Of a stretch of DNA of 64,000 nucleotides, positions 10,405 through 19,957 are shown one piece after another (position 1 is the stretch's first letter; the number at the start of each line of letters is the position of its first letter). The notes under the pieces were generated by a model that was not told the origin of the DNA, ran no database searches, and saw only the letters and a program-made list of their open reading frames with translations. The stretch is taken from the NCBI GenBank assembly GCA_963754535.1, contig CAVWGG010000006.1, forward strand, positions 1 to 64,000. The letters run 5' to 3'. The translations under genes were made by a program, and so were the position numbers. The stretch comes from RPQJ01 sp963754535. GTDB taxonomy: Bacteria; Pseudomonadota; Gammaproteobacteria; Steroidobacterales; Steroidobacteraceae.

Positions 10405-11972
10405 ATGGCCATCATCGACTTCTTCGACCGGGGCTGGCGCATCAATCCGAAAGCGACCGCCTACATCCAAGACGACCGCCACTTCAGCTTTGACGAGGTG
10501 GGTGAGCTGTCATGCCGAATCGCGCACGGGCTGCTCGCAGCAGGCTTCGGCACGGAAGCGAAAGGCGCCGTCTGGGCGAACAACGACGTGACCGCGTGGT
10601 GCTGCACGCTGGGCCTCTGGCGCGCGAACCTGTGCTGGATTCCGGTCGGCGCGCGTAATCCTGCGGCAGAGAACCACTTCATCCTGGATGCTTTCGATTG
10701 CGAAGTGCTCTTCTTCCAGAAGGAATTCGCTACGGTCGTCGCCGGCCTGATTCCAGAACTGCCCAAGGTCAAGGCGTGGATCTGCATCGATGGTGACTCG
10801 CCGGAAGTCCCGGTTGCACGCTCGCTGCAAGCCTGGGTCGCCGAACAGCCGGCCACGCGGCCACGCCTCGACGTCGACATGGACGCCGTCGTGGTCCTCT
10901 CCGCCACCGGCGGCACCACGGGATCGCCGAAGGGCGTGATGAATACGCATCGCAGCACGCAGACCTTCTGCGCGCACTTCATGATCGGCTGCGCTTACGA
11001 GGCCGGCATCAAGCCGGTCAATCTCGCGGCCGCGCCGATCACGCATACGGCAGGCCTGCTCTCACTGCCCTGCACCGCACGCGGCGGCACGGTGGTAGTG
11101 CTGACCAAGCCGGATCCAGCGCAGCTGTTGGGCGCGATCCAGAAGCATCGGGTGACCGAATTCTTCCTGCCGCCGACCGTGATCTACCGGCTGCTGGACA
11201 TCCCGGACCTGGGCCAGAAGGTGGACTTCTCGTCGCTCAAGTACTTCCTGTACGGGGCGGCACCCATGTCGGTCGAAAAGCTCAAGCAGGCCATCGGCAC
11301 ATTCGGCCCGGTGATGATGGGCGGCTATGGCCAGACCGAGGCACCGACGTCGATTTCCTTCCTGACTCCCGGAGAACATTTCGTCTCGGGCCAGGTTGCC
11401 CCTGACGAGCGCCTGTCGTCGGTCGGCCGGCCCAACCCGCTGGTCCGCGTCGAGATAATGAACGAGCGGGCGAGATTCTTCCGCCGGGCGAGACCGGCGA
11501 GATCTGCGTCCGTGGCGACCTGGTGATGAAAGGCTATTACAAGGCGCCGGAGAAGACCGCCGAGACCATCGTCGATGGTTGGCTGCATACCGGCGACATC
11601 GGTCACCTCGACGCCGACGGCTACCTGCACATCACCGATCGCAAGAAGGACATGATCATCACCGGCGGCTTCAACGTGTACCCCAGTGAAGTCGAGCAGG
11701 TGATCTGGAGTCACCCCGCAGTGCAGGACTGCGCCGTGATCGGCGTGCCCGACGAGCATTGGGGTGAAGCCGTAACGGCGGTCGTCGAACTCAACGCCGG
11801 CCAGCAAGTCGGGGCGGACGAACTGATCGCGTTGTGCAAAGACAGGCTTGGCTCGGTGAAGGCGCCGAAGTCCATCGAGTTCGTCGACTCCCTGCCACGC
11901 AGCCCGATCGGCAAGGTGCTCAAGAAAGACCTGCGGGCGAAGTACTGGCAGAACGTCGACCGCAGGATCTGA
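10405..11972 (+). CDS. Acyl-CoA synthetase (AMP-forming), frameshifted near 11468
   Basis: Activates a carboxylic acid to its CoA thioester with ATP. The first frame holds the adenylation core: SATGGTTGSPKGVMNTH (P-loop-like A3 motif) and GGYGQTEAPTS. The second frame gives GEILPPGETGEICVRGD, then WLHTGDIGHLDADGYLHITDRKKDMI and the C-terminal lid with SPIGKVLKKDL, whose Lys is the conserved catalytic one. Adding one G to the GGG run at 11468-11470 joins them into a protein of about 522 residues. The two pieces together are a normal-length fatty- or aromatic-acid CoA ligase. It sits between an SDR and a thiolase in the catabolic operon. Confidence 0.85.
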
Positions 11973-12016
11973 GTGCTGCTGTCCGACGATCATCAAGGCA
12001 CTCACGAGGTAAGCCC

Positions 12017-13255
12017 ATGACCCAGATCTATGTCGCCGGCATCGCCATGACGGTGTTCGGCCGCCATCCCGACCGCAGCCTGCACGACCTGGCTGGCGAG
12101 GCGCTGACACGTGCGCTCGCCGACGCCGGCTGCACGACGCGCGATCTCGGCGTCGCCTACTACTCGGGCATCACCAATGGCCTGCTGCAGGGCCAGATCT
12201 CGATCCCGGGCCAGGTGGTCTTCAGCAAGATCGGCGTCGAAGGCATTCCCGTCTACAACATCGAGAACGCCTGCGCCTCGGGCAGCTCGTCGTTCAACCT
12301 CGCTGTGCAGAGCCTCAAGGCCGGCACCACCGACGTGGCGCTCGCCCTCGGCGCAGAGAAGATGAACATCCCGGACAAGACCAAGGCCATCGCCATCTTC
12401 GAGGGCGGTTGGGACGTCTCGCAGGCCGACGAGAACGCCGCCACGTTGGTGCAGCTCGGCGCCGGCATCACGCCGCCGCCCGGATCGGAGTCCGACCGGC
12501 CGTACAGCAAGTTCATGGCCATCTACGCGGCGATGTGCCGCTGGCACATGAAGACCTACGGCACCACGCAACGGCAGCTCGCCGCGGTGTGCGCCAAGAA
12601 TCACCAGCACTCCGTGCACAATCCCTGGTCGCAGTTCCGCAAGCCCTTCACGATCGAGGAAGTGCTCGCGGCGCCGCCCATCACCTACCCGCTCACGCTG
12701 CCGATGTGCGCGCCGCTCTCTGATGGCGCGGCGGCCGCCATCTTGTGCACCGAAGAAGGGTTGCAGCGCATCGGCGCCGACCGCAAGCGCTGCATCAAGG
12801 TGTCGGCCAGCGTCATCCGCAGCTTCACGCACCGGCGCATGGACGAACCCGAGAAGCACGTGAGCCGCCTGGCCGCGCTGCAGGCCTATGAGATGGCAGG
12901 CCTCGGCCCCGAGGACATGGACGTGGTCGAGGTGCACGACGCGTCGGCGATGGGCGAGATCATCCAGGCCGAGAACCTCGGGCTGGTGCCGCTGGGCGGC
13001 GGCGGCCCGGCTGCTGAGCGCGGGGAGTTCACGCTCGGCGGGCGCACGCCGATCAATCCTTCAGGCGGCCTGGAGTCCAAGGGTCATCCGCTCGGCGCAA
13101 CCGGCATCGGCCAGCTCTACGAGTTGGTTACGCAGCTGCGTGGCGAGGCCGGTGCACGCCAGGTCGAGGGCGCTCGCCACGCCATCCAGGAAAACGGCGG
13201 CGGGCTGCAGGGGATCGAGGAGGCCGCAGTCGCGGTTCACATCCTCAGCCGGTGA
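12017..13255 (+). CDS. Thiolase of the sterol-carrier-protein-X type
   Basis: A 412-residue thiolase-like protein, expected to cleave 3-ketoacyl-CoA with free CoA. The active-site Cys is about residue 86 in NIENACASGSS; the C-terminal half has EVHDASA and the His-containing GLESKGHPLGATG, then QENGGG near the end. This pattern, rather than the canonical CASGMQ/CxG set, marks the SCP-x or 'thiolase domain-containing' subgroup, often found with steroid, terpenoid or aromatic side-chain degradation. I chose the ATG at 12017, preceded by GAGGTAAG. It follows the acyl-CoA ligase by 44 bases in the same operon. Confidence 0.85.
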   Translation: MTQIYVAGIAMTVFGRHPDRSLHDLAGEALTRALADAGCTTRDLGVAYYSGITNGLLQGQISIPGQVVFSKIGVEGIPVYNIENACASGSSSFNLAVQSLKAGTTDVALALGAEKMNIPDKTKAIAIFEGGWDVSQADENAATLVQLGAGITPPPGSESDRPYSKFMAIYAAMCRWHMKTYGTTQRQLAAVCAKNHQHSVHNPWSQFRKPFTIEEVLAAPPITYPLTLPMCAPLSDGAAAAILCTEEGLQRIGADRKRCIKVSASVIRSFTHRRMDEPEKHVSRLAALQAYEMAGLGPEDMDVVEVHDASAMGEIIQAENLGLVPLGGGGPAAERGEFTLGGRTPINPSGGLESKGHPLGATGIGQLYELVTQLRGEAGARQVEGARHAIQENGGGLQGIEEAAVAVHILSR

Positions 13256-13288
13256 GTCTGGACGCGAAGCGGCGCTGCAGGTCTGGAC

Positions 13289-13308
13289 GCTACCTTGCTA
13301 GGTAGCAA
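13289..13308 (+). other. Small inverted repeats in the thiolase-maturase gap
   Basis: GCTACC and GGTAGC form a 6-bp stem around TTGCTA; alternatively TTGCTA and TAGCAA pair around GG, so two overlapping hairpins compete. There is no T-tract, so a simple terminator is unlikely. A 10-base direct repeat, GTCTGGACGC, lies just upstream. The gap (13256-13368) could hold a processing site or a promoter for the maturase gene. Confidence 0.25.
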
Positions 13309-13368
13309 TACGGTGGCAAAGCGCTGAGCGCTGCCCTTCACTAGGCACCGCATTCCTCTCGGTCACTC

Positions 13369-14670
13369 GTGAAGCATCGCGTGAGCGCATCGGATACACC
13401 GCAGGTCCTGGGACTCGACAAATACAGCGCCCCGCAATGGCTAGCGGCACGCGCCAATCGACGTTTCCACGTCATGGCCAAACCCGCAGGCTCGGCCTGC
13501 AACCTCGACTGCGCGTACTGCTTCTACCTCAGCAAGCGGGTACTGCCCGGCGGACCGGGCAGTGGCCACATGCCGGACGAGGTCCTCGAGCGCTTCGTCA
13601 AGGACTACATCGACAGCGTCACCAGCGACGAAGTCGTCTTCTCGTGGCAAGGCGGCGAACCAACGCTACTTGGGCTCGAGTTCTTCGAGAAGGTGGTCAC
13701 GCTGCAGGCGAAGCATGCCAAGCCAGGGCAACGGATCGAAAATGACCTGCAGACCAACGGCACGCTGCTCGACGACGACTGGGCCCGGTTTCTCAAGCAG
13801 CACCGATTTCTCGTCGGCCTGAGCATCGACGGTCCGCGCGAGATTCACGATCACTGCCGGATCACCAAGCACGCGGAACCAACGTTCGACCAGGTGTTTG
13901 CTGCAGCAAAGATGTTGCAGAAGCACGGTGTCCGCTTCAACACGCTGACCTGCGTGCACCGCTACAACGCCTCGCGGCCGCTCGATGTCTACCGCTTCCT
14001 GCGCCGCGAGATAGGCTCGACGTACATACAGTTCATCCCGATCGTCGAGATCAGGGGATTCGAGAACATGGCTCCCGGGACCTGGGACGAAGCGAAGTTG
14101 CCGATGCTCGGCGATCCGCGCTGCCACCCGGATCACCCCGAATCCGTGGTGACGCCCTGGTCCGTCGCCGCCGAGGAATACGGCTACTTTCTCTCCAAGA
14201 TCTGGGACGAGTGGCAGGCGCGCGACGTCGGCAAGGTGCTGGTCAACCTGTGCGAGACGCTGGTCGCGCAACACATGGGGCTGCCGTCGCAGGTCTGCGT
14301 GCACAGCGAAATCTGCGGCAAGGGCGTCGCGCTGGAACACGACGGCGACGTGTACAGCTGCGACCACTACGTCTACCCGGAGTACCGGCTCGGCAACATT
14401 CGCCAGCAGTCCCTCGGCGACATGGTGTTCTCGCCGCGCCAGGTGAAGTTCGGTTACGCGAAATCGGAGACGTTGCCTGCTTACTGCAGACGGTGCGAGT
14501 TCCTCAGCGACTGCTGGGGCGAATGCCCCAAGAACCGTCTGCTACGTACACCCGACGGCGAGCCGGGATTGAACTATCTCTGCGCGGGGCTCAAGCGGTT
14601 CTTCGCGCACGCGGTGCCCACGGCGAAAAGAATGGCCGTTCGGCTTCGTGCCACAACGGCTCCTGCATGA
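13369..14670 (+). CDS. Anaerobic sulfatase-maturating enzyme (radical SAM)
   Basis: A 433-residue radical-SAM protein with a SPASM-type C-terminus. The SAM cluster motif is CNLDCAYC (Cys44, 48, 51), followed by FSWQGGEPTLLGLEFF. C-terminal cysteines in CVHSEICGKG, YSCDHYVYPEYRLGNI and CRRCEFLSDCWGECPKNR ligate the auxiliary clusters. The family oxidises a sulfatase Cys or Ser to formylglycine. The start is a GTG at 13369. It is the last gene of the catabolic operon. The only sulfatase in the window is the Cys-type enzyme at 2221-4035, about 9 kb away, which is the likely client. Confidence 0.88.
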   Translation: MKHRVSASDTPQVLGLDKYSAPQWLAARANRRFHVMAKPAGSACNLDCAYCFYLSKRVLPGGPGSGHMPDEVLERFVKDYIDSVTSDEVVFSWQGGEPTLLGLEFFEKVVTLQAKHAKPGQRIENDLQTNGTLLDDDWARFLKQHRFLVGLSIDGPREIHDHCRITKHAEPTFDQVFAAAKMLQKHGVRFNTLTCVHRYNASRPLDVYRFLRREIGSTYIQFIPIVEIRGFENMAPGTWDEAKLPMLGDPRCHPDHPESVVTPWSVAAEEYGYFLSKIWDEWQARDVGKVLVNLCETLVAQHMGLPSQVCVHSEICGKGVALEHDGDVYSCDHYVYPEYRLGNIRQQSLGDMVFSPRQVKFGYAKSETLPAYCRRCEFLSDCWGECPKNRLLRTPDGEPGLNYLCAGLKRFFAHAVPTAKRMAVRLRATTAPA

Positions 14671-14877
14671 CGTGCAGTATCAGCGACTTGTCCCGTTCAG
14701 GCGAAAGTGAGCGCGCGGGAGGTCTGGCTGCTCAACGGCCTTCGGACTGTAGAGCCGAACGTCTGCTCTTGGTGCCCCTTGCCCAGCGACTGCTTGTGGC
14801 CGAACCCGGAAGTACGGCAATGTCTGCCTTTTACCGGAACGCTCAGCACGGGCCAACCCGAACTGGCGAAAGGGCAT

Positions 14878-14906
14878 AAAAAACGGGGCGGCCGCAGCCG
14901 CCCCGT
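14878..14906 (-). terminator. Rho-independent terminator of the downstream TonB receptor
   Basis: On the minus strand a 9-10 bp GC stem (CGGGGCGGC with GCCGCCCCG) closes on a 4-base loop and is followed by six T. It lies about 30 bases past the stop of the minus-strand receptor at 14936. The rest of the 14671-14935 gap, between convergent genes, shows nothing I can assign. Confidence 0.85.
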
Positions 14907-14935
14907 CCCTCAGCCATTGACGGCTGCCGGTATCA

Positions 14936-17482
14936 CTACCTGCTGCCGAAGCCCATCCCGAACTCGACGCCGAAGTTGATCGGTGCGCCGAACTGCGAAT
15001 GGGTCCACAGCGTGGCCACCGACTGCGACGCGATCCGATACCGCTCGTCCGTCAGGTTCTTGCCGTAGCCGCGCACGAACCAGTTGCCTTCGACCGACGT
15101 GTACGTCACGGAGGCGTTGATCAGGTTCTTCTCGTCGAGGTAGGCGTCGTACTCGCGGCCTGCCGCCGAGATGTAGAACAGGTTCTCGTCCTCGTGATAG
15201 AACTCGGCACCGAAATCGACACGGCTGCCGCTCGCGAGCTCCCAGGTGTAGATGGCCTGGATCGAGCCCATGAACTCCGGCGAACGCGGCACCGGCAGGC
15301 CCGAGAAGTCGCCGTAGAACGGCAGGATCTCGCCGCCCGAGGCCGGGTCCGAGAGGCCCGGCTGGTCGATGATGAACTCGTTGTAGGACGCATCGAGGTA
15401 CGAAGCCTGAGCGCGGACACGGAAGTTATCCGTGAGCGCCGCCTGGAATTCGAGTTCGATGCCCTTCGCTTCGACCTCAGCCGCGTTGTAGAACACCGTT
15501 TCCTGGAACTGCGCGCCGTTCTTCGAGGTGAGGATGTTCACCGCGCGCTGGGCATCCTTGTACGTGGTGTAGAACACGGTGGGATTGAAGCGATAACGGC
15601 TGTCCTCGCTCTCCCACTTCATGCCGATCTCGTAGTTCGTGGCGAATTCCGGATCGACCGGCCGCGTCAGCGCCGAGACCATCAGGCCGCTGGTGCCGGT
15701 CTGGTCGTTGTAGCCGCCGGCCTTGTAGCCTTCCGAGATCGTCGCGTAACCGAAGAGCTTGTCGGTGAACTTGTACGAACCGACGATGCGCCAGCTCGGC
15801 TCGGTCCAGGACTCCGACAGGTTCTCGAAGCCCGGAGTGTTTTCATTGACGATGATGCCGCCCGGGTACTTGTTGAAGTTGCCGGCCTGCATCGGGTCGT
15901 TGAAGTCCTGCCACGACAGGCTGCCGTTCGCCAGGTTGTCGTCGAGGATGTCGAAGCCAACCTGCGTGCGGCCCGCCCACGAGCGCTCGTCGCGCGTCAT
16001 GCGATAACCGCCGGCCAACGAGAATTGGTCGGTGATCTCCCAGGTCGCGTCGATGTAGCCTGCCAGCGAATCCGAGTCCTGCTTGTTGCACAGCACCTGC
16101 GGCGTGCTGTTGTTGAGCTGCTGCGGAGCGCCGAGCGCGCCCAGGTCGAACGCGAGATCGATGAATCCGAGCACCTGCACGACGCAGAAGGCGGCGTCGT
16201 TGGTCTGCTGGAACACGCCCGCGACGAAATTGACCGAGCCGTCGAAGTCCGAGGCGAAGCGCGCCTCGAACTGTGTCGTGTCACGGTTCGTGTCGCGAGT
16301 CGCGTCGAACAGCGAGATGACCTCGCCGGTCACCTGGTTGACGGGCGCAGCGCCCGTGTACGTGTTCGGCAGGTGCTCGTCCTGGCTGCGCTTGCCGGCG
16401 TTGGCGTAAACCGTGCCGAAGCCGACGTCCCACTCCATGTTCAGGTAGATGCCGTCGACGTCGATGACTTGGCCGTCATCCATCTTGAGCAGCGAATCAT
16501 GGCGCTGGGTCGAACCCATGTTGTCGAGCGGGTCGCCCTTGGGACGCGTGAAGCCGAGGGCGTTCCAGAGGTACGGGCCATCCGGCGGCGTGTCGTTGTA
16601 GGCCGGCACGGCATCCGAACGATCGCGCATGATTTCGTATTGCGCGAGGAACGTCAGGTTTTCGGTGGCGTTCCACTGCGCCTTGATACGGCCGTTGAGG
16701 TTGTCGTCGCCGCCCGAGCTCTTGTTCGGGCTGCCCTTGCCCGTGGTGCCCGTGACGCCCGGGATGTTGAAGGGCGCAAAGGTGCCGGCGAAGATGTTCA
16801 GCGTATTGATCGGACCGTAGTCGGCGCCGAGCTTGTAGTAGCCGTCGGACTTCGAGTACGCACCGACGAAACGCAGCGCGAGGACGTCGTCGATGACCGG
16901 TACGTCGACGGAGCCCTGTGCACGCACCGCGTTGAAGCTGCCGTAGCCAAGGCGGAAATCAGCGCCCAACTCGTCCATGTCCGGGCGCTTGCTGCGGATG
17001 TTGACCGCGCCGCCCGTCGTGTTCTTGCCGAACAGCGTGCCCTGCGGGCCGCGCAGGACTTCGACGCTCTCGATGTCGAAGGTGTCGAGCAACTGCGTCT
17101 GCACGCTCGGCAGCACGAAGTCGTCCATCGTCACGCCGACCGGCGAGTCCTGGTAGACGATGATGTCGGTGAGGCCCACGCCGCGCATGGCGAACGATGC
17201 GGCGTTGAAGGCGGTGATGCGCGATGCCGAGAAACCCGGCACCGAGGAGGCGATGCCCGAGATGTCGCGGGCGACCATGCGGTCGATGTCTTCGGCGGTA
17301 ACGGCCGACACGGAGACCGGGGTCTGCTGCAGGTTGGTGATACCAGCGCGCGTCGCGGTGACGAGCACTTCTTCGAGGCCCGCCGCATCCTGCGCCATCG
17401 CGGCGGGAGCAACTGCGGCGGCGGCGAGTACCGCCGAAACGATACGTGCAATCGGCGTCGAACGTGAACGGAACACGGTCAT
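14936..17482 (-). CDS. TonB-dependent receptor
   Basis: A complete 848-residue outer-membrane receptor. The signal peptide ends at AMAQDA; the TonB-box region is GLEEVLVTATRAG. The plug carries IESVEVLRGPQGTLFGKNTTGGAVNIRSKRPD, shown here only as the family hallmark from VEVLRGPQ to NTTGG, and the barrel has LFGYATISEGYKAGGYNDQT and a C-terminal FGMGFGSR. The C-terminus ends in Arg rather than the usual Phe. It is divergent from the Rieske oxygenase gene, with a 334-base AT-richer region between them, so the two may share a regulator and the receptor may import the oxygenase substrate. No partner TonB or substrate-binding gene is adjacent. Confidence 0.93.
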   Translation of the reverse strand: MTVFRSRSTPIARIVSAVLAAAAVAPAAMAQDAAGLEEVLVTATRAGITNLQQTPVSVSAVTAEDIDRMVARDISGIASSVPGFSASRITAFNAASFAMRGVGLTDIIVYQDSPVGVTMDDFVLPSVQTQLLDTFDIESVEVLRGPQGTLFGKNTTGGAVNIRSKRPDMDELGADFRLGYGSFNAVRAQGSVDVPVIDDVLALRFVGAYSKSDGYYKLGADYGPINTLNIFAGTFAPFNIPGVTGTTGKGSPNKSSGGDDNLNGRIKAQWNATENLTFLAQYEIMRDRSDAVPAYNDTPPDGPYLWNALGFTRPKGDPLDNMGSTQRHDSLLKMDDGQVIDVDGIYLNMEWDVGFGTVYANAGKRSQDEHLPNTYTGAAPVNQVTGEVISLFDATRDTNRDTTQFEARFASDFDGSVNFVAGVFQQTNDAAFCVVQVLGFIDLAFDLGALGAPQQLNNSTPQVLCNKQDSDSLAGYIDATWEITDQFSLAGGYRMTRDERSWAGRTQVGFDILDDNLANGSLSWQDFNDPMQAGNFNKYPGGIIVNENTPGFENLSESWTEPSWRIVGSYKFTDKLFGYATISEGYKAGGYNDQTGTSGLMVSALTRPVDPEFATNYEIGMKWESEDSRYRFNPTVFYTTYKDAQRAVNILTSKNGAQFQETVFYNAAEVEAKGIELEFQAALTDNFRVRAQASYLDASYNEFIIDQPGLSDPASGGEILPFYGDFSGLPVPRSPEFMGSIQAIYTWELASGSRVDFGAEFYHEDENLFYISAAGREYDAYLDEKNLINASVTYTSVEGNWFVRGYGKNLTDERYRIASQSVATLWTHSQFGAPINFGVEFGMGFGSR

Positions 17483-17816
17483 GAAACTTTCCCCCGGTCA
17501 GTGAAGCCGCACCCGCGGCTCGGTAGATATCAGGCGCTCAATGCCAGTCGAAATCCCTGCTTGGGTGGCTTTTTAAAGCAGGCGTGAAAAAAAAGCAATC
17601 ATGACTGTTTTTCATTTGTGCAACGCAAAAGGTAATTACCTACACCGCGTAATACTGTGAAAAAGGTACTTCGGGCACCGTCTGAAGCCATGTGCGGCAT
17701 TTTTACAACAGCATTTAGCGGCCCGGCAACAGGAGAAAACAGTCAGGTCTGTTTCTTTTCCAGACCCCTTTGCTATATTCGAGCGGTCCCGCCCTTGCTG
17801 ATTCGAGGTTACCGTC
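17483..17816. promoter_or_regulatory. Divergent promoter region with two inverted repeats
   Basis: No gene is seen in these 334 bases, which are much richer in A+T than their surroundings. AGGTAATTACCT at 17630-17641 is a perfect 12-bp palindrome, a good operator candidate. AAACAG and CTGTTT at 17737-17742 and 17749-17754 form a second, shorter inverted repeat closer to the Rieske gene. Runs such as TTGTGCAACGC and TGCTATATTC may hold promoter elements. The region presumably controls both the receptor and the Rieske operon. Confidence 0.5.
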
Positions 17817-19181
17817 ATGGCTGCGAACCTGAAGGCCGTCTGGCCCATGAACCTGAGTGCCCCGGCCGGGTCGCTGGAAGCCAAGCAACCCGAGGCTGAC
17901 GACGGCCTCGACGTGCCGGATCCTGCGCGCTACTACTCGCGCGAGTTCATGGAAAAGGAATGGAAATTCCTGTGGCCGCGCGTGTGGCTGCTGGCGGGCG
18001 TGACGTCGGACATTCCCGAGGAAGGCGACTACACCGTATTCAACCACGGCCACGAGAGCTTCGTGATCGTGCGCCAGGAAGACGGCGGCATCCGTGCCTT
18101 CTACAACGCATGCCCGCACCGCGCGAATCCGATCGCGCTCAACGAGCGCGGCAGCGTCGCCAAGTTCACCTGTGCCTTCCATGCCTGGCGCTTCTGCATC
18201 GACGGCAAGCTCGACTGCATCACCGACGAGCACAGCTTCGACCCGCAGCTGGTCGAGAATCGCCCCGGGCTCACGGAAGCGCGCTGCGACCAGATCGGCG
18301 GCCTGATCTTCATCAACATGGACGGCAAGGCCCCGCCGCTGCGCGAGTGGATCGGCCTGCCGCCGGGCTACATCGACAATTACCAGATCGACAAGATGCA
18401 CGTCGTGCGCCACGTGCGCACCGAGTGGCAGGCGAACTGGAAGACCGGCGTCGACGCGTTCTACGAGACCTATCACCTGCCGCACATCCATCCGCAGACC
18501 CAGGGCGTGATGGAGGACTTCTCGCAGTACGACGCTTACCCCAACGGCTTCCAGCGCATGATCGTGCCGATCTGCACGCCCAGTCATCGCTTGCACGACC
18601 GCGAGAATGTGAACGAAGGCCTGCAGTACATGATGATCGAGGCAGGCATGGATCCAGCCGAGTTCAAGGGCACCGCGATGGAAGTCCGCGTGGCCGTGCA
18701 GCAGGCGAAGCGCGCCCGCGCGAAGCGCCTCGGGCTCGACCACTACGACAATTTCACCGACGGCCAGCTCACCGACAGCTGGGCCACCGGTTACTTCCCG
18801 AACGTGCAGATCGGCATGCATCCGGAAGGCGTGTTCATCATGCGTTTCCAGCCGCACCCGACCGACCCGGAGCGTTTCTTCTACGACAACATGACCATGG
18901 TCCGTTACGTGGACGACCCGAAGTACTCCGTGCCGGGCTGGATGGGCCTGCCGAAGGACACCGACGTCACGGGCGCCACGCGCCCGAACATCGAGCACCA
19001 CTTCGTGGGCGGCGAGCGCGCCGACCTCGGCGACGTGCTGAACCAGGACGTGGACCTGGTCGAGGCGGTGCAGCGCGGGCAGAAGTCGCGCGGCTTCCGC
19101 GGGCCGCTCTGGAGCCAGCAGGAATCGCGCCTCCGCCACTACCAGCGCGAGATCGACCGCTACATCAACGGCGAGAAGTGA
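17817..19181 (+). CDS. Rieske non-heme iron oxygenase, alpha subunit
   Basis: A 454-residue ring-hydroxylating oxygenase subunit. Rieske cluster ligands are Cys99 and His101 in CPHR and Cys119 and His122 in CAFH. The mononuclear iron site is in YETYHLPHIH (His220, His225), with an acidic residue expected further on. The length fits the dioxygenase alpha-subunit group. No small beta subunit is encoded nearby, so it may act as an alpha-only enzyme. The next gene overlaps by GTGA and is a MaoC-like hydratase, suggesting a catabolic step on a CoA-linked or free aromatic or alicyclic acid. The likely electron donor is the ferredoxin encoded at 19640-19957; no reductase is in the window. Confidence 0.9.
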   Translation: MAANLKAVWPMNLSAPAGSLEAKQPEADDGLDVPDPARYYSREFMEKEWKFLWPRVWLLAGVTSDIPEEGDYTVFNHGHESFVIVRQEDGGIRAFYNACPHRANPIALNERGSVAKFTCAFHAWRFCIDGKLDCITDEHSFDPQLVENRPGLTEARCDQIGGLIFINMDGKAPPLREWIGLPPGYIDNYQIDKMHVVRHVRTEWQANWKTGVDAFYETYHLPHIHPQTQGVMEDFSQYDAYPNGFQRMIVPICTPSHRLHDRENVNEGLQYMMIEAGMDPAEFKGTAMEVRVAVQQAKRARAKRLGLDHYDNFTDGQLTDSWATGYFPNVQIGMHPEGVFIMRFQPHPTDPERFFYDNMTMVRYVDDPKYSVPGWMGLPKDTDVTGATRPNIEHHFVGGERADLGDVLNQDVDLVEAVQRGQKSRGFRGPLWSQQESRLRHYQREIDRYINGEK

Positions 19182-19639
19182 GCGCGCGCCGCTACTACGA
19201 CGACCTCGTCGTCGGGGAGAAGCGCGAGTCACACGAGGAGGCCGTCGAACTCGATGCCCTCCTGGCGTTCTCGCGCGCCTACGATCCGCAGTATTTTCAC
19301 GCGGACCCGGAAGCGGCGCGCAACTCCGTGTTCGGCGAGGTCATCGCGTCGGGCATCTACACGATGGCGCTGTGGCGCAAGCTCGATCACGAGATCAGCG
19401 GCGACATCGCCTGGATCTGCGGCATCGCCTGGGAAGACGTCAAGTGGCCGGTGGCCGTGCGCGCCGGCGACCGGTTGCGGGCGCAGTATGAATGCCTGGC
19501 GAAGCGCCCGTCGTCGACCGACGCAACGCGCGGCGTGGTCGAGTTCCGCTATACGCTGCTGAACCAGCGCGACGAAGTCGCGTGGACCTGCCGCAGCATC
19601 AACCTCGTGGAGACAGGGCCGCGGACGGCGGCCGCCTGA
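19178..19639 (+). CDS. MaoC-like dehydratase (hot-dog fold)
   Basis: A 153-residue protein starting at a GTG that overlaps the Rieske stop as GTGA. The MaoC/R-specific hydratase signature is ALLAFSRAYDPQYFHADPEAA, which I note by its key Asp and His in YDPQYFH. The family adds water to enoyl-CoA or acts on related thioesters; single hot-dog proteins of this size usually dimerise. The overlap with the oxygenase implies equal production and a shared pathway. Its stop abuts the stop of the convergent ferredoxin gene with no base between them. The substrate is unknown. Confidence 0.85.
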   Translation: MSARRYYDDLVVGEKRESHEEAVELDALLAFSRAYDPQYFHADPEAARNSVFGEVIASGIYTMALWRKLDHEISGDIAWICGIAWEDVKWPVAVRAGDRLRAQYECLAKRPSSTDATRGVVEFRYTLLNQRDEVAWTCRSINLVETGPRTAAA

Positions 19640-19957
19640 TCACTCATCCGGCGCGATCTTGAGTTCGAGGCCGTCGAGCGCCTCGCTGAAGTCCACCTGG
19701 CAGCTCAGACGCGACGTCGGCGCGTCGTAGTGCTGCAATTCGACCAGCAGCTCCTTCTCGTCGCCCTGCGGCGCCGGCAGTTTCGGCATCCATTCGGGCT
19801 TGATGAAGATGTGGCACGTGGCGCACGAGCAGAGCCCGCCGCAGATGGCCGTGACGCCGTAATCGAACTCCCGCAGCGTCTCCATCAGCTTGACGCCGAC
19901 GCGTCCCTCGACCTCGTGGACGTTGCCGTCGCGGTCGGTCACCACCATCTTCGCCAT
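19640..19957 (-). CDS. 2Fe-2S ferredoxin
   Basis: A 105-residue soluble ferredoxin with cluster ligands Cys39, Cys45, Cys48 and Cys86 (CGGLCSCATCH and SRLSCQ). The spacing is that of vertebrate-type or Rieske-oxygenase-linked ferredoxins, and Cys43 is an extra cysteine. It would pass electrons to the Rieske oxygenase encoded head-on to it. Oddly, it is on the strand of the thiamine operon and begins 29 bases after that operon's last gene, so it may be transcribed from there or from its own promoter in the short gap. The ribosome binding site is weak. Confidence 0.9.
   Translation of the reverse strand: MAKMVVTDRDGNVHEVEGRVGVKLMETLREFDYGVTAICGGLCSCATCHIFIKPEWMPKLPAPQGDEKELLVELQHYDAPTSRLSCQVDFSEALDGLELKIAPDE

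Noticed and set aside
14999..17467. Long plus-strand open frame (about 820 codons) opposite the TonB receptor
   Set aside because: It is rich in Arg, Val and Ala with no recognisable domain, and lies wholly opposite a clear receptor gene with signal peptide and TonB motifs. GC-rich codon bias makes such antisense frames common.
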